Shown one piece after another: positions 6,959 to 14,861 of a DNA stretch of 27,842 bases. Numbering within the stretch: position 1 is the first letter of the stretch; each line of letters opens with the position of its first letter. This stretch comes from AP-15 sp035570595 (GTDB lineage Bacteria; Pseudomonadota; Alphaproteobacteria; ATCC43930; CGMCC-115725): NCBI GenBank assembly GCA_035570595.1, contig DATMLF010000097.1:1-27842 (forward strand). Direction: 5' to 3'. The translations under genes and the position numbers were made by a program. The notes under the pieces were generated by a model, which saw only the letters and a list, made by a program, of their open reading frames with translations, was not told where the DNA came from and made no database searches.

Positions 6959-7713
6959 TTGTCGATGGCTGGCCTGCTCGATAACCGCATCGCGCTGATC
7001 ACCGGCGCCGGCTCGGGCATCGGCGAAGCGATCGCCCGCGCCATGGCGGACGCCGGCGCGCGGGCGATTGCCGTGGACATTGACGGGGCCGCCGCCGCGC
7101 GCACCGCGACGTCGATCGGCGGTTCGGCTGCCAGCTACACCTCTGCGACGTCGCCGACCGCGGCCAATGCGACGCCCTCGCCGCCGCGGTGCGCCGCGAC
7201 GTCGGCGCGATCTCGATCCTCGTCAACAACGCCGGCATCATCCGCCGCGGAACGGTCGGCGACGCGAATGCGCGGGCCGATTGGGACGCGACCCTCGCCG
7301 TCAACCTCGACGGCCCGTACAACATGGTCACCGCGTTTCTCGACCAGCTGCGCGAGACCAAGGCGGCGGTGATCAATATCGGCTCGATCCAGTCGTTTGT
7401 CGCGCTCCCCAACTCGGCGGCCTACACCACCTCAAAGGGCGGCGTGCGGCTGCTGACCAAGGCGTTGGCGATCGAACTGTCGCCGCTCGGCATCCGCGTC
7501 AACGCGATCGGCCCGGGTTTTGTCGCCACCCCGCTCAACGCGCGGGCTCGCGAGAACCCCGATTACATGGCGAACTTTACCGGTCGCATCCCGATGGGCC
7601 GCGTTGGCGCGCCCGAGGACATCGCCGGCCCCGCGGTGTTCCTCGCCTCGGACATGGCCCGCTATGTGACCGGCATCACTCTGCCGGTCGACGGCGGCTA
7701 TCTCGCGCGCTAA
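6959..7713 (+). pseudogene. Short-chain dehydrogenase/reductase, frameshifted
   Basis: A classical SDR of about 250 aa is split between two reading frames. The first frame (TTG 6959 or ATG 6965) encodes the cofactor site ALITGAGSGIGEAIARAM and continues sensibly to about 7120-7130. From about 7132 the family sequence continues in the -1 frame: QLHLCDVADRGQCDAL, then ISILVNNAG, the catalytic Ser in INIGSIQS, Tyr/Lys in YTTSK, and the C-terminal GITLPVDGGY, ending at 7713. A single-base deletion near 7118-7135 explains it. With the frame restored all catalytic residues are present, so this is either a recent loss or a sequencing error. Substrate unknown. Confidence 0.8.
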
Positions 7714-7775
7714 GCCGGAGGAGATGGCCTCGGGCAGCCTGTCCTCAGCCGGCCACGTGGCGCCGCCAGACATCG

Positions 7776-8051
7776 TCACCAGCGCGGGTAGTAGTAATAT
7801 CCCGGATTGTAGTAGCCGCCGCTATAGTAACTCGGGTAATAGGTCGGGCCGTAATAATGGTATGGGTAGGCCGGCGGGTAGTAATAGGCCGGTGCCGGAG
7901 CCGCGACTCCTAAACCAAACGGACCGACCTCAAAACCAAAATACTGTGCTTTCGCTGGCGCCAAGGGAACCGTAAACGCTGCAACCCCGATTGCGGCGGC
8001 TGTCGCGGTACCCAGAAACGACAGCCGGCGGGTCGTGGTGGATATCGACAT
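7776..8051 (-). CDS. Tyrosine-rich small secreted protein
   Basis: A 91-aa protein with a clear Sec signal peptide: basic start STTTRRLSF, hydrophobic core to about residue 30, and probable cleavage after APAKA before QYFG. The mature part is extraordinarily rich in Tyr, Pro and Gly (for example YYNPGYYYYPRW at the C-terminus); about half of the last 40 residues are Tyr. No enzymatic motif is present. It could be a structural, cell-surface or cross-linkable protein. Similar Tyr/Pro-rich exported peptides of unknown role occur in alphaproteobacteria. The ATG is preceded by GGAGGTG, and it lies downstream of the esterase on the same strand with a 103-nt gap. Confidence 0.8.
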   Translation of the reverse strand: MSISTTTRRLSFLGTATAAAIGVAAFTVPLAPAKAQYFGFEVGPFGLGVAAPAPAYYYPPAYPYHYYGPTYYPSYYSGGYYNPGYYYYPRW

Positions 8052-8154
8052 GATTCACCTCCAACTCTAGTGAATGGCGACGATCCACCTTTTCAACACG
8101 ATTACGGTTGCCGGCGTTCCGTGCCCTATTTTCCCGACAGACCGAATGGTACGA

Positions 8155-9111
8155 CTATGCGGCACCCATCCCGGCGTGCAAGGCCGCGGCGCAGTCGGCG
8201 AGCGCGCGCCGCGCGGTGCCGATCAGCCGGCCATAGCGGATGAAGCCGTGATTGATCCCGTCGTAAACGTTGAGCGCATGCGGCACCCCGGCCTCATCCA
8301 GCGCCGCGGCGAGTCGGCGGCTGTCGTCCTGCAGCGGGTCGAGGCTGCCGACGATCAGGTGGGCCGGCGGCAACCCTCGAAGACCGCCGAGGATCGGTGC
8401 GGCGCGCCAATCCTGCCGCTGCTGCGGGCTGTCAAGATAGGTTTCCCAGATCCACCGCATCTGGGTTTGCGACAAGCCGGCTCCCTGGCCAAAGCGCTGC
8501 CAGGACGGGCTCTCGCTGTCGGTCGAGTAGACGCCGTAGATCAGCAGCATGAAGCGGATCGCCTGCAGCCTCTCGTCGCGCAACGCCATCGCCGCGGCGA
8601 GTGCCAGGTTGGCACCTGCCGAGTCGCCGCCTACCGCGAGCCGCGTCGGGTCGATGCCGAGGCCGGCGCCCTCGCGCGCCATCAGCCGGGTCACCGCCGC
8701 CATCTCGTCGAACGCCTTCGGGAAGCGGTGCTCGGGCGACAGCTTGTAGTCGACCGACAACGCCGCCGCCCCGGATTGCCGCACCAATTCGCGCAGCATC
8801 GCGTCCCATGACGGCAGGCTGCCCTGCATAAAGCCGCCACCGTGCGCGTAGACGATCAACGGCGGCCGCTCGCCCACGTCCGGCATATAGAGCCGGCACG
8901 GCACCTGCCCGTGCGGCCCCGGCAGGCCGAGGTCGCGCTCCTCTTTCAACGGAACCGAGCCCTCGCCGAGAAAGGCGCCGACCCGGTCCTGCGCCGCGCG
9001 CACCTCCGAGAGCGGCGCCTGGGTGCGGTCGGGCACGACAAAGCCCCGCTCCTGCAACAGCTTTCCGGCCGCAACCAGCTCAGGGTCAACCCAGGGCGCC
9101 GCGTCGTTCAT
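8155..9111 (-). CDS. Alpha/beta hydrolase, hormone-sensitive-lipase type
   Basis: A 318-aa esterase/lipase of the alpha/beta hydrolase fold-3 (HSL, bacterial family IV) group. The oxyanion motif HGGG is at 90-93, the nucleophile elbow GDSAG at 162-166 (Ser164), the Asp in VGSLDPLQDD and the catalytic His in INHGFI. These enzymes usually hydrolyse short acyl esters in the cytoplasm. The gene follows the amidohydrolase by 86 nt on the same strand, suggesting an operon with the luciferase-like monooxygenase upstream, where it may process an ester or lactone intermediate. Motifs are complete and length is normal. Confidence 0.9.
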   Translation of the reverse strand: MNDAAPWVDPELVAAGKLLQERGFVVPDRTQAPLSEVRAAQDRVGAFLGEGSVPLKEERDLGLPGPHGQVPCRLYMPDVGERPPLIVYAHGGGFMQGSLPSWDAMLRELVRQSGAAALSVDYKLSPEHRFPKAFDEMAAVTRLMAREGAGLGIDPTRLAVGGDSAGANLALAAAMALRDERLQAIRFMLLIYGVYSTDSESPSWQRFGQGAGLSQTQMRWIWETYLDSPQQRQDWRAAPILGGLRGLPPAHLIVGSLDPLQDDSRRLAAALDEAGVPHALNVYDGINHGFIRYGRLIGTARRALADCAAALHAGMGAA

Positions 9112-9197
9112 TGCCGTTCTCCGATCGTCAGTTCCGTCGATTTAACCCCGCGCGCAACGACCCGCGCAACCCCAGGCCCCCGCACGAATTGACCCTC

Positions 9198-10157
9198 CTA
9201 CAGCTTCAAGAGCCGCCGCGCGTTGCCGTTCAGCAGCTTCTCCTTGTCTTCATTGGCGAGCGGCAGGGTTTCGGTCCACTTGGCGCCGGGCAGGTTGTCG
9301 ACAAACGGATAGTCGACCGAGAACATGATCCGGTCGATGCCCAATTCCATCATGCAGTGCAGCAGCGCCGGGTCGGAAAAGAACCCGCTCGTCGTGACGT
9401 AGAAATGCTCGCAGAACACGTCGCGAAAACTTTTGCTGGCCTGACGGTCGCGCTCGAACCCCATATTGATGCGCCACAGCAGAAACGGCAGGCCTTCGCC
9501 AAAATGGCCGATGATGATCTTGAGGCCGGGGTATTTGTCGAAGACGCCGCTCAGCACGAGGCGCACGCCCTGCGTCGCGGTCTCGACGGTAAAGCCCCAG
9601 GCGGCGCGCAGCAATGACGGGTATTGCTCGACGTAATCCTTGTAATAGGCCTCGACCACCGCCGGATGCGGGATCGACGGATGCAGGTAGAGCGGCACGT
9701 CGAGCGCCGCCGCCCGCTCGAAGATCGGCCAGAAGCGCTTGTCGTCGAGAAACACACCATTGGTCAGCCCGTTGACCAGCGCGCCCTTGAAGCCGAGACG
9801 GGTGACCGCGCGTTCGAGCTCGTCTGCCGCCGCCTTGGGGTCGGGGGTCGGGATCGCCGCGAACGCGGCAAAGCGGTCGGGGTGGGCGCGCACCGTTTCG
9901 TGGAGCCGGTCGTTGGCGCCCCGCGCCAGCCGCACCGCGGTCTCGGCGTCCATCTTTTGCATGCCGGGGTTGGCGTGCGAGAGGACCTGCAAATCGATCC
10001 CGGCGGCGTCCATCTCGGCGATGCGGCCCTGGCCGACATCGTCGAGGCGCTCGGTCACCCGCGGCGCATGTTGCGAGTCGGTGCCGGTGTAGTGCTGCTT
10101 GACCTCAGCATCGAGATAATGCTCTTCGAGCGCTACGATATAGGGCTTGGCCGCCAT
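9198..10157 (-). CDS. ACMSD-like amidohydrolase (gamma-resorcylate decarboxylase group)
   Basis: A 319-aa metal-dependent TIM-barrel enzyme of the amidohydrolase_2 family. Candidate metal ligands are Glu11 and His13 in ALEEHY, His159 in YLHPSIPH and Asp282 in FSVDYPF; His218 and Glu221 in IIGHFGEGLP match the catalytic region of gamma-resorcylate and 2,3-dihydroxybenzoate decarboxylases. The likely reaction is non-oxidative decarboxylation of a hydroxybenzoate-like acid, though some members are hydrolases. It sits between the luciferase-like monooxygenase (102 nt upstream) and the HSL esterase (86 nt downstream), in the same direction. Start chosen at ATG 10157, behind GGGAGGA. Confidence 0.88.
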   Translation of the reverse strand: MAAKPYIVALEEHYLDAEVKQHYTGTDSQHAPRVTERLDDVGQGRIAEMDAAGIDLQVLSHANPGMQKMDAETAVRLARGANDRLHETVRAHPDRFAAFAAIPTPDPKAAADELERAVTRLGFKGALVNGLTNGVFLDDKRFWPIFERAAALDVPLYLHPSIPHPAVVEAYYKDYVEQYPSLLRAAWGFTVETATQGVRLVLSGVFDKYPGLKIIIGHFGEGLPFLLWRINMGFERDRQASKSFRDVFCEHFYVTTSGFFSDPALLHCMMELGIDRIMFSVDYPFVDNLPGAKWTETLPLANEDKEKLLNGNARRLLKL

Positions 10158-10259
10158 TTTCCGTCCTCCCGGGAGCCGCGATCGGGCTTCGAGGTTTTCT
10201 AGCAGCCCGTCCCCGGCCTGTCACCCGACGCCGGGGCGTCGAGGGGCGCGCTCGCTACA

Positions 10260-11474
10260 TCACCAGGCTTCGCGGCCGCGGGCCGGGCGGGTAATGCCGG
10301 GGCCGGCGTCGGCGAGCTCGCGGAGCGCGCGCTGCTCGGCTTCGTGCTTGTCGAACATCGCCCTGGCGGCGGCCTGGCGTTTGGCGCTGAACTCCGTCCG
10401 GTTGTCGCCCGCCCATTGGTAGGAGGCAGCTCGCGGCGCGTTAGCCCGGCTGAAATGTGGCATCACATAGCGCGCGTAGAGCTCGTAGGAGCGCTTTGTC
10501 GCCTCCCAATCGGCCCAGTTGTGCGCCTGATGCAGAAAGGCGCCGAATTCGCCTTGTTTTTGCTGCAAGCGTTCGATCAACGCGATCGCGTCATCCGGTG
10601 TGCCGCACACACCGTAGCGGTTCTCGACAAACCATTCGAGCGGGTCCCGCCCTGCCGGCACGATAAACCGCGGTTGGTTGTTGTTGGCATAGCCGAGATA
10701 GCGCTCAAAGCCGAAGCGGGCGTTCTTGAAGGCCTGCTCGCGGGTCTCGGCGATGTGCATCGGTCCGACGAGGCGCAGCCGGTTGGCGTCCATCGTGCGG
10801 CCGTGTTCGGCGGCAACGTCGTTGGCGATCTGCCAGTTCGCCGATAGCGCCTCGTAGCCGAACGGGTTGGTTGCGGCGACGCAGATCATGGCGAGGTCGT
10901 ATTTGCCGGCAAGCCGTCCGCCCGACGGCGTGTTCGAGCTGACCACCGCGACCTCGGGATAGGGCTTCGTGTAGGGCAGTAGGTGCAGCCGGGCGCCCTC
11001 CATCGTGTACCAGTCGGTCTTTTCGGTCACGATCTCGCCGCCGAACAGGCGCAGGATCGCATCGAGCGCCTCGGCCATGCGGTCGCGCTGGGTCAACGGG
11101 TCGATGCCCATCATGATCGCGTCGCCGGCGAGGAGGCCGGGGCCCGCGCCGAACATGACCCGGCCGCGGGTCATGTGGTCGAGCTGGACGATGCGGTCGG
11201 CGACCATCATCGGGTGGTGGTAGGGCAACGAGATCACTCCGGTGCCGAGGCGGATGTGGCGGGTGCGCTCGGCGGCAAACGCGATAAAGATCTCGGGCGA
11301 GCTGATGATTTCGTATCCGGCCGAATGGTGTTCGCCGATCCACGCCTCGTGAAAGCCGAGCTTGTCGAGCCAGGCGATCAGTTCGAGGTCGCGCTCCAGG
11401 CACTGGGTCGGGTTTTCCTCGTTGGGATGAAACGGCGGCAGAAAGATCCCGTGGCGCAGATTGACGAGTGACAT
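10260..11474 (-). CDS. LLM-class flavin-dependent oxidoreductase
   Basis: A 404-aa luciferase-like monooxygenase (bacterial luciferase fold). The N-terminal strand HGIFLPPFHP, GEHHSAGYE, the ISLPYHHPMMVADRIVQLDH segment and GRVMFGAGPG are standard family landmarks; these enzymes use FMNH2 supplied by a reductase to oxygenate organic substrates. The C-terminal 60 residues are helical and charged, longer than the minimal fold. It is the first gene of a minus-strand run with the amidohydrolase and HSL esterase, and it is divergent from a RidA-family gene. The substrate is unknown. Confidence 0.88.
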   Translation of the reverse strand: MSLVNLRHGIFLPPFHPNEENPTQCLERDLELIAWLDKLGFHEAWIGEHHSAGYEIISSPEIFIAFAAERTRHIRLGTGVISLPYHHPMMVADRIVQLDHMTRGRVMFGAGPGLLAGDAIMMGIDPLTQRDRMAEALDAILRLFGGEIVTEKTDWYTMEGARLHLLPYTKPYPEVAVVSSNTPSGGRLAGKYDLAMICVAATNPFGYEALSANWQIANDVAAEHGRTMDANRLRLVGPMHIAETREQAFKNARFGFERYLGYANNNQPRFIVPAGRDPLEWFVENRYGVCGTPDDAIALIERLQQKQGEFGAFLHQAHNWADWEATKRSYELYARYVMPHFSRANAPRAASYQWAGDNRTEFSAKRQAAARAMFDKHEAEQRALRELADAGPGITRPARGREAW

Positions 11475-11618
11475 CGCACCCTCGCTGAGTTACCGATTTT
11501 TGTTGCGGGCAGCGGCCCGTCGGACAGCATCGGGGCGATGCTAGCGAAGATCGCCGGACAGGAAAACGCCTGTTCCTGCATGGCACTTGCCGTAGCGTTG
11601 GCCAACGGGAGGGATAGG

Positions 11619-12032
11619 ATGGCAATCAAGCGCGAAAAGATTCAGCCACAGGGCATCCATGTTCGCACGGTCAACGGCCAAGCGAGATATACGCAGGTCG
11701 TCACCGTCAGCGGCACCGGCAAGATGATCTTTGTCGCCGGTCAGCTCGCGCGCGACGCCAACGGCAACTGCGTCGGCAAAGGCGACATGCGGGCCCAGAT
11801 CGAGCAGGTCGGCGAGAACATCAAGACCTGCCTCGAAGCCGCAGGCGCCACCTTAGCCGACATCGTCAAGACCAATACTTTCGTGACGAATTACGAGGAG
11901 TTCGCCAAGCACCCCGACATGCGGATGCGCTATTTCGGCCCTGCGACGCCGACCAGCACGACGGTCGAGATCAGCCGCCTCGCTGACCCTGACGCAATGA
12001 TCGAGGTCGAGGCGATCGCCGTCGTCGACTAG
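11619..12032 (+). CDS. RidA/YjgF-family protein
   Basis: A 137-aa trimeric Rid-superfamily protein. Landmarks are FVAGQLARDANG, the TCLEAAGATLADIVKTNTFV helix/strand and the terminal IEVEAIAVVD. Archetypal RidA hydrolyses reactive enamine/imine intermediates using an Arg in a PARS-type motif; here the corresponding segment reads PTSTTVEISRL, so that Arg appears absent and classic 2-aminoacrylate deaminase activity is doubtful. I chose ATG 11619 because GGGAGGGA lies five to eight bases upstream; an in-frame upstream ATG at 11538 lacks such a site. It is divergent from the luciferase-like monooxygenase operon, so shared regulation is plausible. Confidence 0.88.
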   Translation: MAIKREKIQPQGIHVRTVNGQARYTQVVTVSGTGKMIFVAGQLARDANGNCVGKGDMRAQIEQVGENIKTCLEAAGATLADIVKTNTFVTNYEEFAKHPDMRMRYFGPATPTSTTVEISRLADPDAMIEVEAIAVVD

Positions 12033-12088
12033 CGGCCGCTCGAGGCCCGGCGGGACTTCGTTCATTTTCGCCTAATCGATTAACGTTA

Positions 12089-12106
12089 ACGTCATCAAAG
12101 CGTCAC
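12089..12106 (+). promoter_or_regulatory. Candidate Pho box (PhoB binding site)
   Basis: Two half-sites, ACGTCAT and GCGTCAC, are separated by CAAA, giving the 7+4+7 arrangement and 11-bp period of the PhoB consensus (CTGTCAT-N4-CTGTCAY). Five of seven bases match in each half. It lies 63 bases before the start of a phosphoesterase gene, a typical place and target for phosphate-starvation control. Confidence 0.45.
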
Positions 12107-12169
12107 CCTCCGGCAAATTTTTGTCGCTAGCGTCCGCGCCGCGTCAAAATTTCTCCGAAGGGATCATCG

Positions 12170-14197
12170 ATGCGAAACCGGGTTCCGCAACGTGCGGCGA
12201 CACGCCGGCGTTTCCAATTGCTGAGCGGCGTGGCGCTCTATGCGATGGCGGTCAACACGATGGCGCCGCTCGCGGCGGTCGCCGCCGACACCGGTGCCAA
12301 CGACGGCAACACGACGACGCCGATCAAGCACGTCATCGTCATCATCGGCGAGAACCGGACCTTCGACCATCTGTTTGCGACCTATCAGCCGGTCAACAAA
12401 GGCGAGACCGTGCTGAACCTGCTGTCGGAGGGCATCGTCAAGGCCGACGGCACGCCGGGAGCCAATTATGCCAAGGTCCCGCAGGTCAGCGCGCAGGACC
12501 GGACCGTTTACCAGCTGAGCCCGCCCGGGCAGACGCCGTACACTACCCTGCCGCCGCCGTTGGCCGGCGGTGGGTACACCGGCGGCGCGCCGCCGTTTCC
12601 GACGACTGCCGCAGCCCAGACTTATGAGAACGGGCTGCCGCCGGGCTACTACAAATTTCTGACCACCGGCGCGGTTCCCGCGTCGATCCTCGGCAAGCCG
12701 GACATCCGGATCGTCTATGACGGCAAGAACGTCAATATGCTGCCGCCCGGCCCGTACCAGCTGACGCCGGGGGTCGGTTACGACGACTACGCCGAAAGCC
12801 CGGTGCACCGGTTCTACCAGATGTGGCAACAGCGCAACTGCTCGGCCGCCGCGGGCTGTCAGAACACATTGTTTCCTTGGGTCGAAGCGACGGTTGGCGC
12901 GGGCAGCAACGGCAAGCCGCCGCCGGCCGGCTTCACCTACGAGGAAGGCGCCACCTCGATGGGCTTCTACAACGTCCAGCAAGGCGACGCGCCCTACTTC
13001 AAGAAGCTCGCCGACACCTATTCGATGAGCGACAACTATCATCAAGCAGTGAACGGCGGGACCGGCGCCAACCACATCATGCTCGGCACCGGCGACGCGA
13101 TCTGGTTCAGCGACGGCAACGGCAATCCGCTGACCCCGCCGCACAACATGAAGGTGGCCGCCGGCAGCCCGAACGCCGGGGTTGTCGACGAGGTCGAAGA
13201 TCCGAACCCGCTCAAGGGCACCAACAATTGGTACACCGAGGACGGCTACGGCGGCGGCTCCTACGGCTCGCCGTCCTATGGCGGCGGCAGCTACACCGAG
13301 TGCGCCGACGCCTCGCAGCCGGGCGTGCCGGCGATCGCCAATTACCTGAAGGCGGAGAAGGTCAAGCCGAATTGCCAAGCCGGGCACTATTATCTGCTCA
13401 ACAACTACAACCCCGGCTATTACGGCGACGGCACCAGCGCCTACGCCGACATCAAAAATCCCTACAACACCGTGTTCACGGTGCCGCCGTCGAGCGTCCG
13501 CAACATCGGCGACGCGTTACTGAAGCAAAACGTCACGTTCGCCTATTTCGGCGACCAGTTCAACGCGTACCTCGCCAACCCCTACAACAACTACGTCACT
13601 CCCGACAACCAATACTGCAACATCTGCAACTTCTTCCAATACTCGACGTCGATCATGACCAAGCCCGCCGTGCGAAAGATGGCGTTGCAGGACACCCTCG
13701 ATCTTTACAACGACTTGACGAGCTGCACCGCGAAGAGCTGCGGCTTGCCGGCGGTGTCGTTTGTCAAGCCGAGCGGCTATCTCGACGGCCACCCGGGATC
13801 GTCAAAGCTCGACCTGCTCGAAGGGTTTGTCAAAAAGATCGTCGACATGACCAAGGCGAACAGCACGCTCTGGGCCAACACCGCCATTTTTATCACGATG
13901 GACGAAGGCGGCGGGTACTATGATTCGGGTTATGTCCAGCCGCTCGACTATTTTGGCGACGGGACGCGCATCCCGATGATCGCGGTGTCGAAGTACAGCA
14001 CAGGCGGCAACATCTCGCACACCTACACCGATCACGTCTCGGTCCTGAAGTTTATCGAGGCCAATTGGACGGTTCCGCCGATCACCAAGCGCAGCCGCGA
14101 CAACCTGCCGAACCCGCTCGCCGGAGCCGACCCCTACAAGCCGACCAATATTCCGGCGATCGGCGACCTGATGGACCTCTTCAACTTCAAATCCTGA
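12170..14197 (+). CDS. Tat-exported phosphoesterase (phospholipase C/acid phosphatase AcpA family)
   Basis: A 675-aa exported phosphoesterase of the PlcH/AcpA family. The N-terminus has a twin-arginine motif (TRRRFQLLSG, 11-20), a hydrophobic core and a probable AVAAD cleavage near 39. The family signature GENRTFDHLF is at 60-69 (Glu61 and Asn62 as metal ligands); NGGTGANHIMLGTGD and DEGGGYYDSG supply further active-site regions, and TYTDHVSVLKFIEANW is the usual C-terminal block. A Gly/Tyr/Ser-rich insertion near 357-372 is a surface loop. The enzyme should release phosphate from organic phosphoesters outside the cytoplasmic membrane. It appears monocistronic with a Pho-box-like site upstream. 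Phospholipase versus phosphatase specificity cannot be told by eye. Confidence 0.9.
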   Translation: MRNRVPQRAATRRRFQLLSGVALYAMAVNTMAPLAAVAADTGANDGNTTTPIKHVIVIIGENRTFDHLFATYQPVNKGETVLNLLSEGIVKADGTPGANYAKVPQVSAQDRTVYQLSPPGQTPYTTLPPPLAGGGYTGGAPPFPTTAAAQTYENGLPPGYYKFLTTGAVPASILGKPDIRIVYDGKNVNMLPPGPYQLTPGVGYDDYAESPVHRFYQMWQQRNCSAAAGCQNTLFPWVEATVGAGSNGKPPPAGFTYEEGATSMGFYNVQQGDAPYFKKLADTYSMSDNYHQAVNGGTGANHIMLGTGDAIWFSDGNGNPLTPPHNMKVAAGSPNAGVVDEVEDPNPLKGTNNWYTEDGYGGGSYGSPSYGGGSYTECADASQPGVPAIANYLKAEKVKPNCQAGHYYLLNNYNPGYYGDGTSAYADIKNPYNTVFTVPPSSVRNIGDALLKQNVTFAYFGDQFNAYLANPYNNYVTPDNQYCNICNFFQYSTSIMTKPAVRKMALQDTLDLYNDLTSCTAKSCGLPAVSFVKPSGYLDGHPGSSKLDLLEGFVKKIVDMTKANSTLWANTAIFITMDEGGGYYDSGYVQPLDYFGDGTRIPMIAVSKYSTGGNISHTYTDHVSVLKFIEANWTVPPITKRSRDNLPNPLAGADPYKPTNIPAIGDLMDLFNFKS

Positions 14198-14245
14198 CGT
14201 CCTCCCCCGGCAAGGTTTCACCGGATCGCTTGCACGCTCGGCTCG

Positions 14246-14267
14246 CCGGTCCCGCTCACGGGGCCGG
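14246..14267 (+). terminator. Possible hairpin terminator after the phosphoesterase gene
   Basis: CCGGTCCCG and CGGGGCCGG can pair around a CTCA loop (one internal mismatch), about 50 nt after the stop codon. No T-tract follows, so it may be only an mRNA-stabilising hairpin. Confidence 0.35.
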
Positions 14268-14359
14268 CGGCCGCGGGCAAAACCGCCACCGAACAAGCCG
14301 AGCCGGTGGCGCGCCTTCGGGTTCGGCGGTATCCTGACGCCGCATGCTGGGAGGATCGG

Positions 14360-14824
14360 ATGATCAAAGGTCTGCATCACAACGCCTATCGCTGCCGCGA
14401 TTCGGAGGAGACCCGGACCTTTTACGAGGATTTTCTGGGATTGCGGCTGGTCAGCGCGTTCGAAATCGACGAGGGGCGCGCGCTGCACACGTTTTTTGAA
14501 ATGGACGACGGCTCCTGCCTTGCCTTTTTCGAGGTGCCGGGCGCGCCCTTTGAGTTCAAGCGCCAGGACGCGCTCGACCTGCACATCGCGCTCGGCGTCG
14601 AGCCCGAAACCTTCGAATCCATGCTGGACAAGGGAAAGGCGGAAGGCCATGAGGTCCGCGGCCCGGTCGACCACGGCTTTGTCCGCTCGATCTATTTCCG
14701 CGACCCCAACGGCTACATCATCGAGTTGACGGCGCCGACCGGCGTTCACGGCGAGATCATGGACCCGGCGGTCTCAAAGCCGCGCGAGGCCCTCGCCCGC
14801 TGGCAGGCGGCAAAGCCGGCCTGA
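14360..14824 (+). CDS. Single-domain VOC metalloenzyme
   Basis: A 154-aa vicinal-oxygen-chelate protein. Candidate metal ligands are His7 (GLHHNAYRC), His75 (DLHIALG) and Glu122 (GYIIELTAP), the His/His/Glu set of glyoxalase I and extradiol-type enzymes. RDPNGYIIEL is the usual family end. I chose ATG 14360, which follows GGGAGGAT closely; the frame is open upstream but without a comparable site. It is 37 nt before the FAD monooxygenase gene in the same direction, so the two likely form an operon, perhaps acting in sequence on an aromatic substrate (inference). Confidence 0.82.
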   Translation: MIKGLHHNAYRCRDSEETRTFYEDFLGLRLVSAFEIDEGRALHTFFEMDDGSCLAFFEVPGAPFEFKRQDALDLHIALGVEPETFESMLDKGKAEGHEVRGPVDHGFVRSIYFRDPNGYIIELTAPTGVHGEIMDPAVSKPREALARWQAAKPA

Positions 14825-14861
14825 CCGCCTCTTCCTCGGCGAGACGACGGAGGAACGCCGG

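Noticed and set aside
7776..8051. Tyr-rich frame as a chance low-complexity ORF
   Set aside because: Rejected as an explanation because a well-spaced GGAGG and a textbook signal peptide precede the Tyr-rich part; kept as a gene.
12164..13387. Minus-strand frame of 407 codons over the phosphoesterase gene
   Set aside because: No motifs or ribosome binding site; the sense strand encodes a full Tat phosphoesterase.
14360..14824. Calling the 154-aa VOC protein a specific extradiol dioxygenase or glyoxalase I
   Set aside because: The His/His/Glu set fits many VOC families and the length does not decide between them, so only the fold was named.
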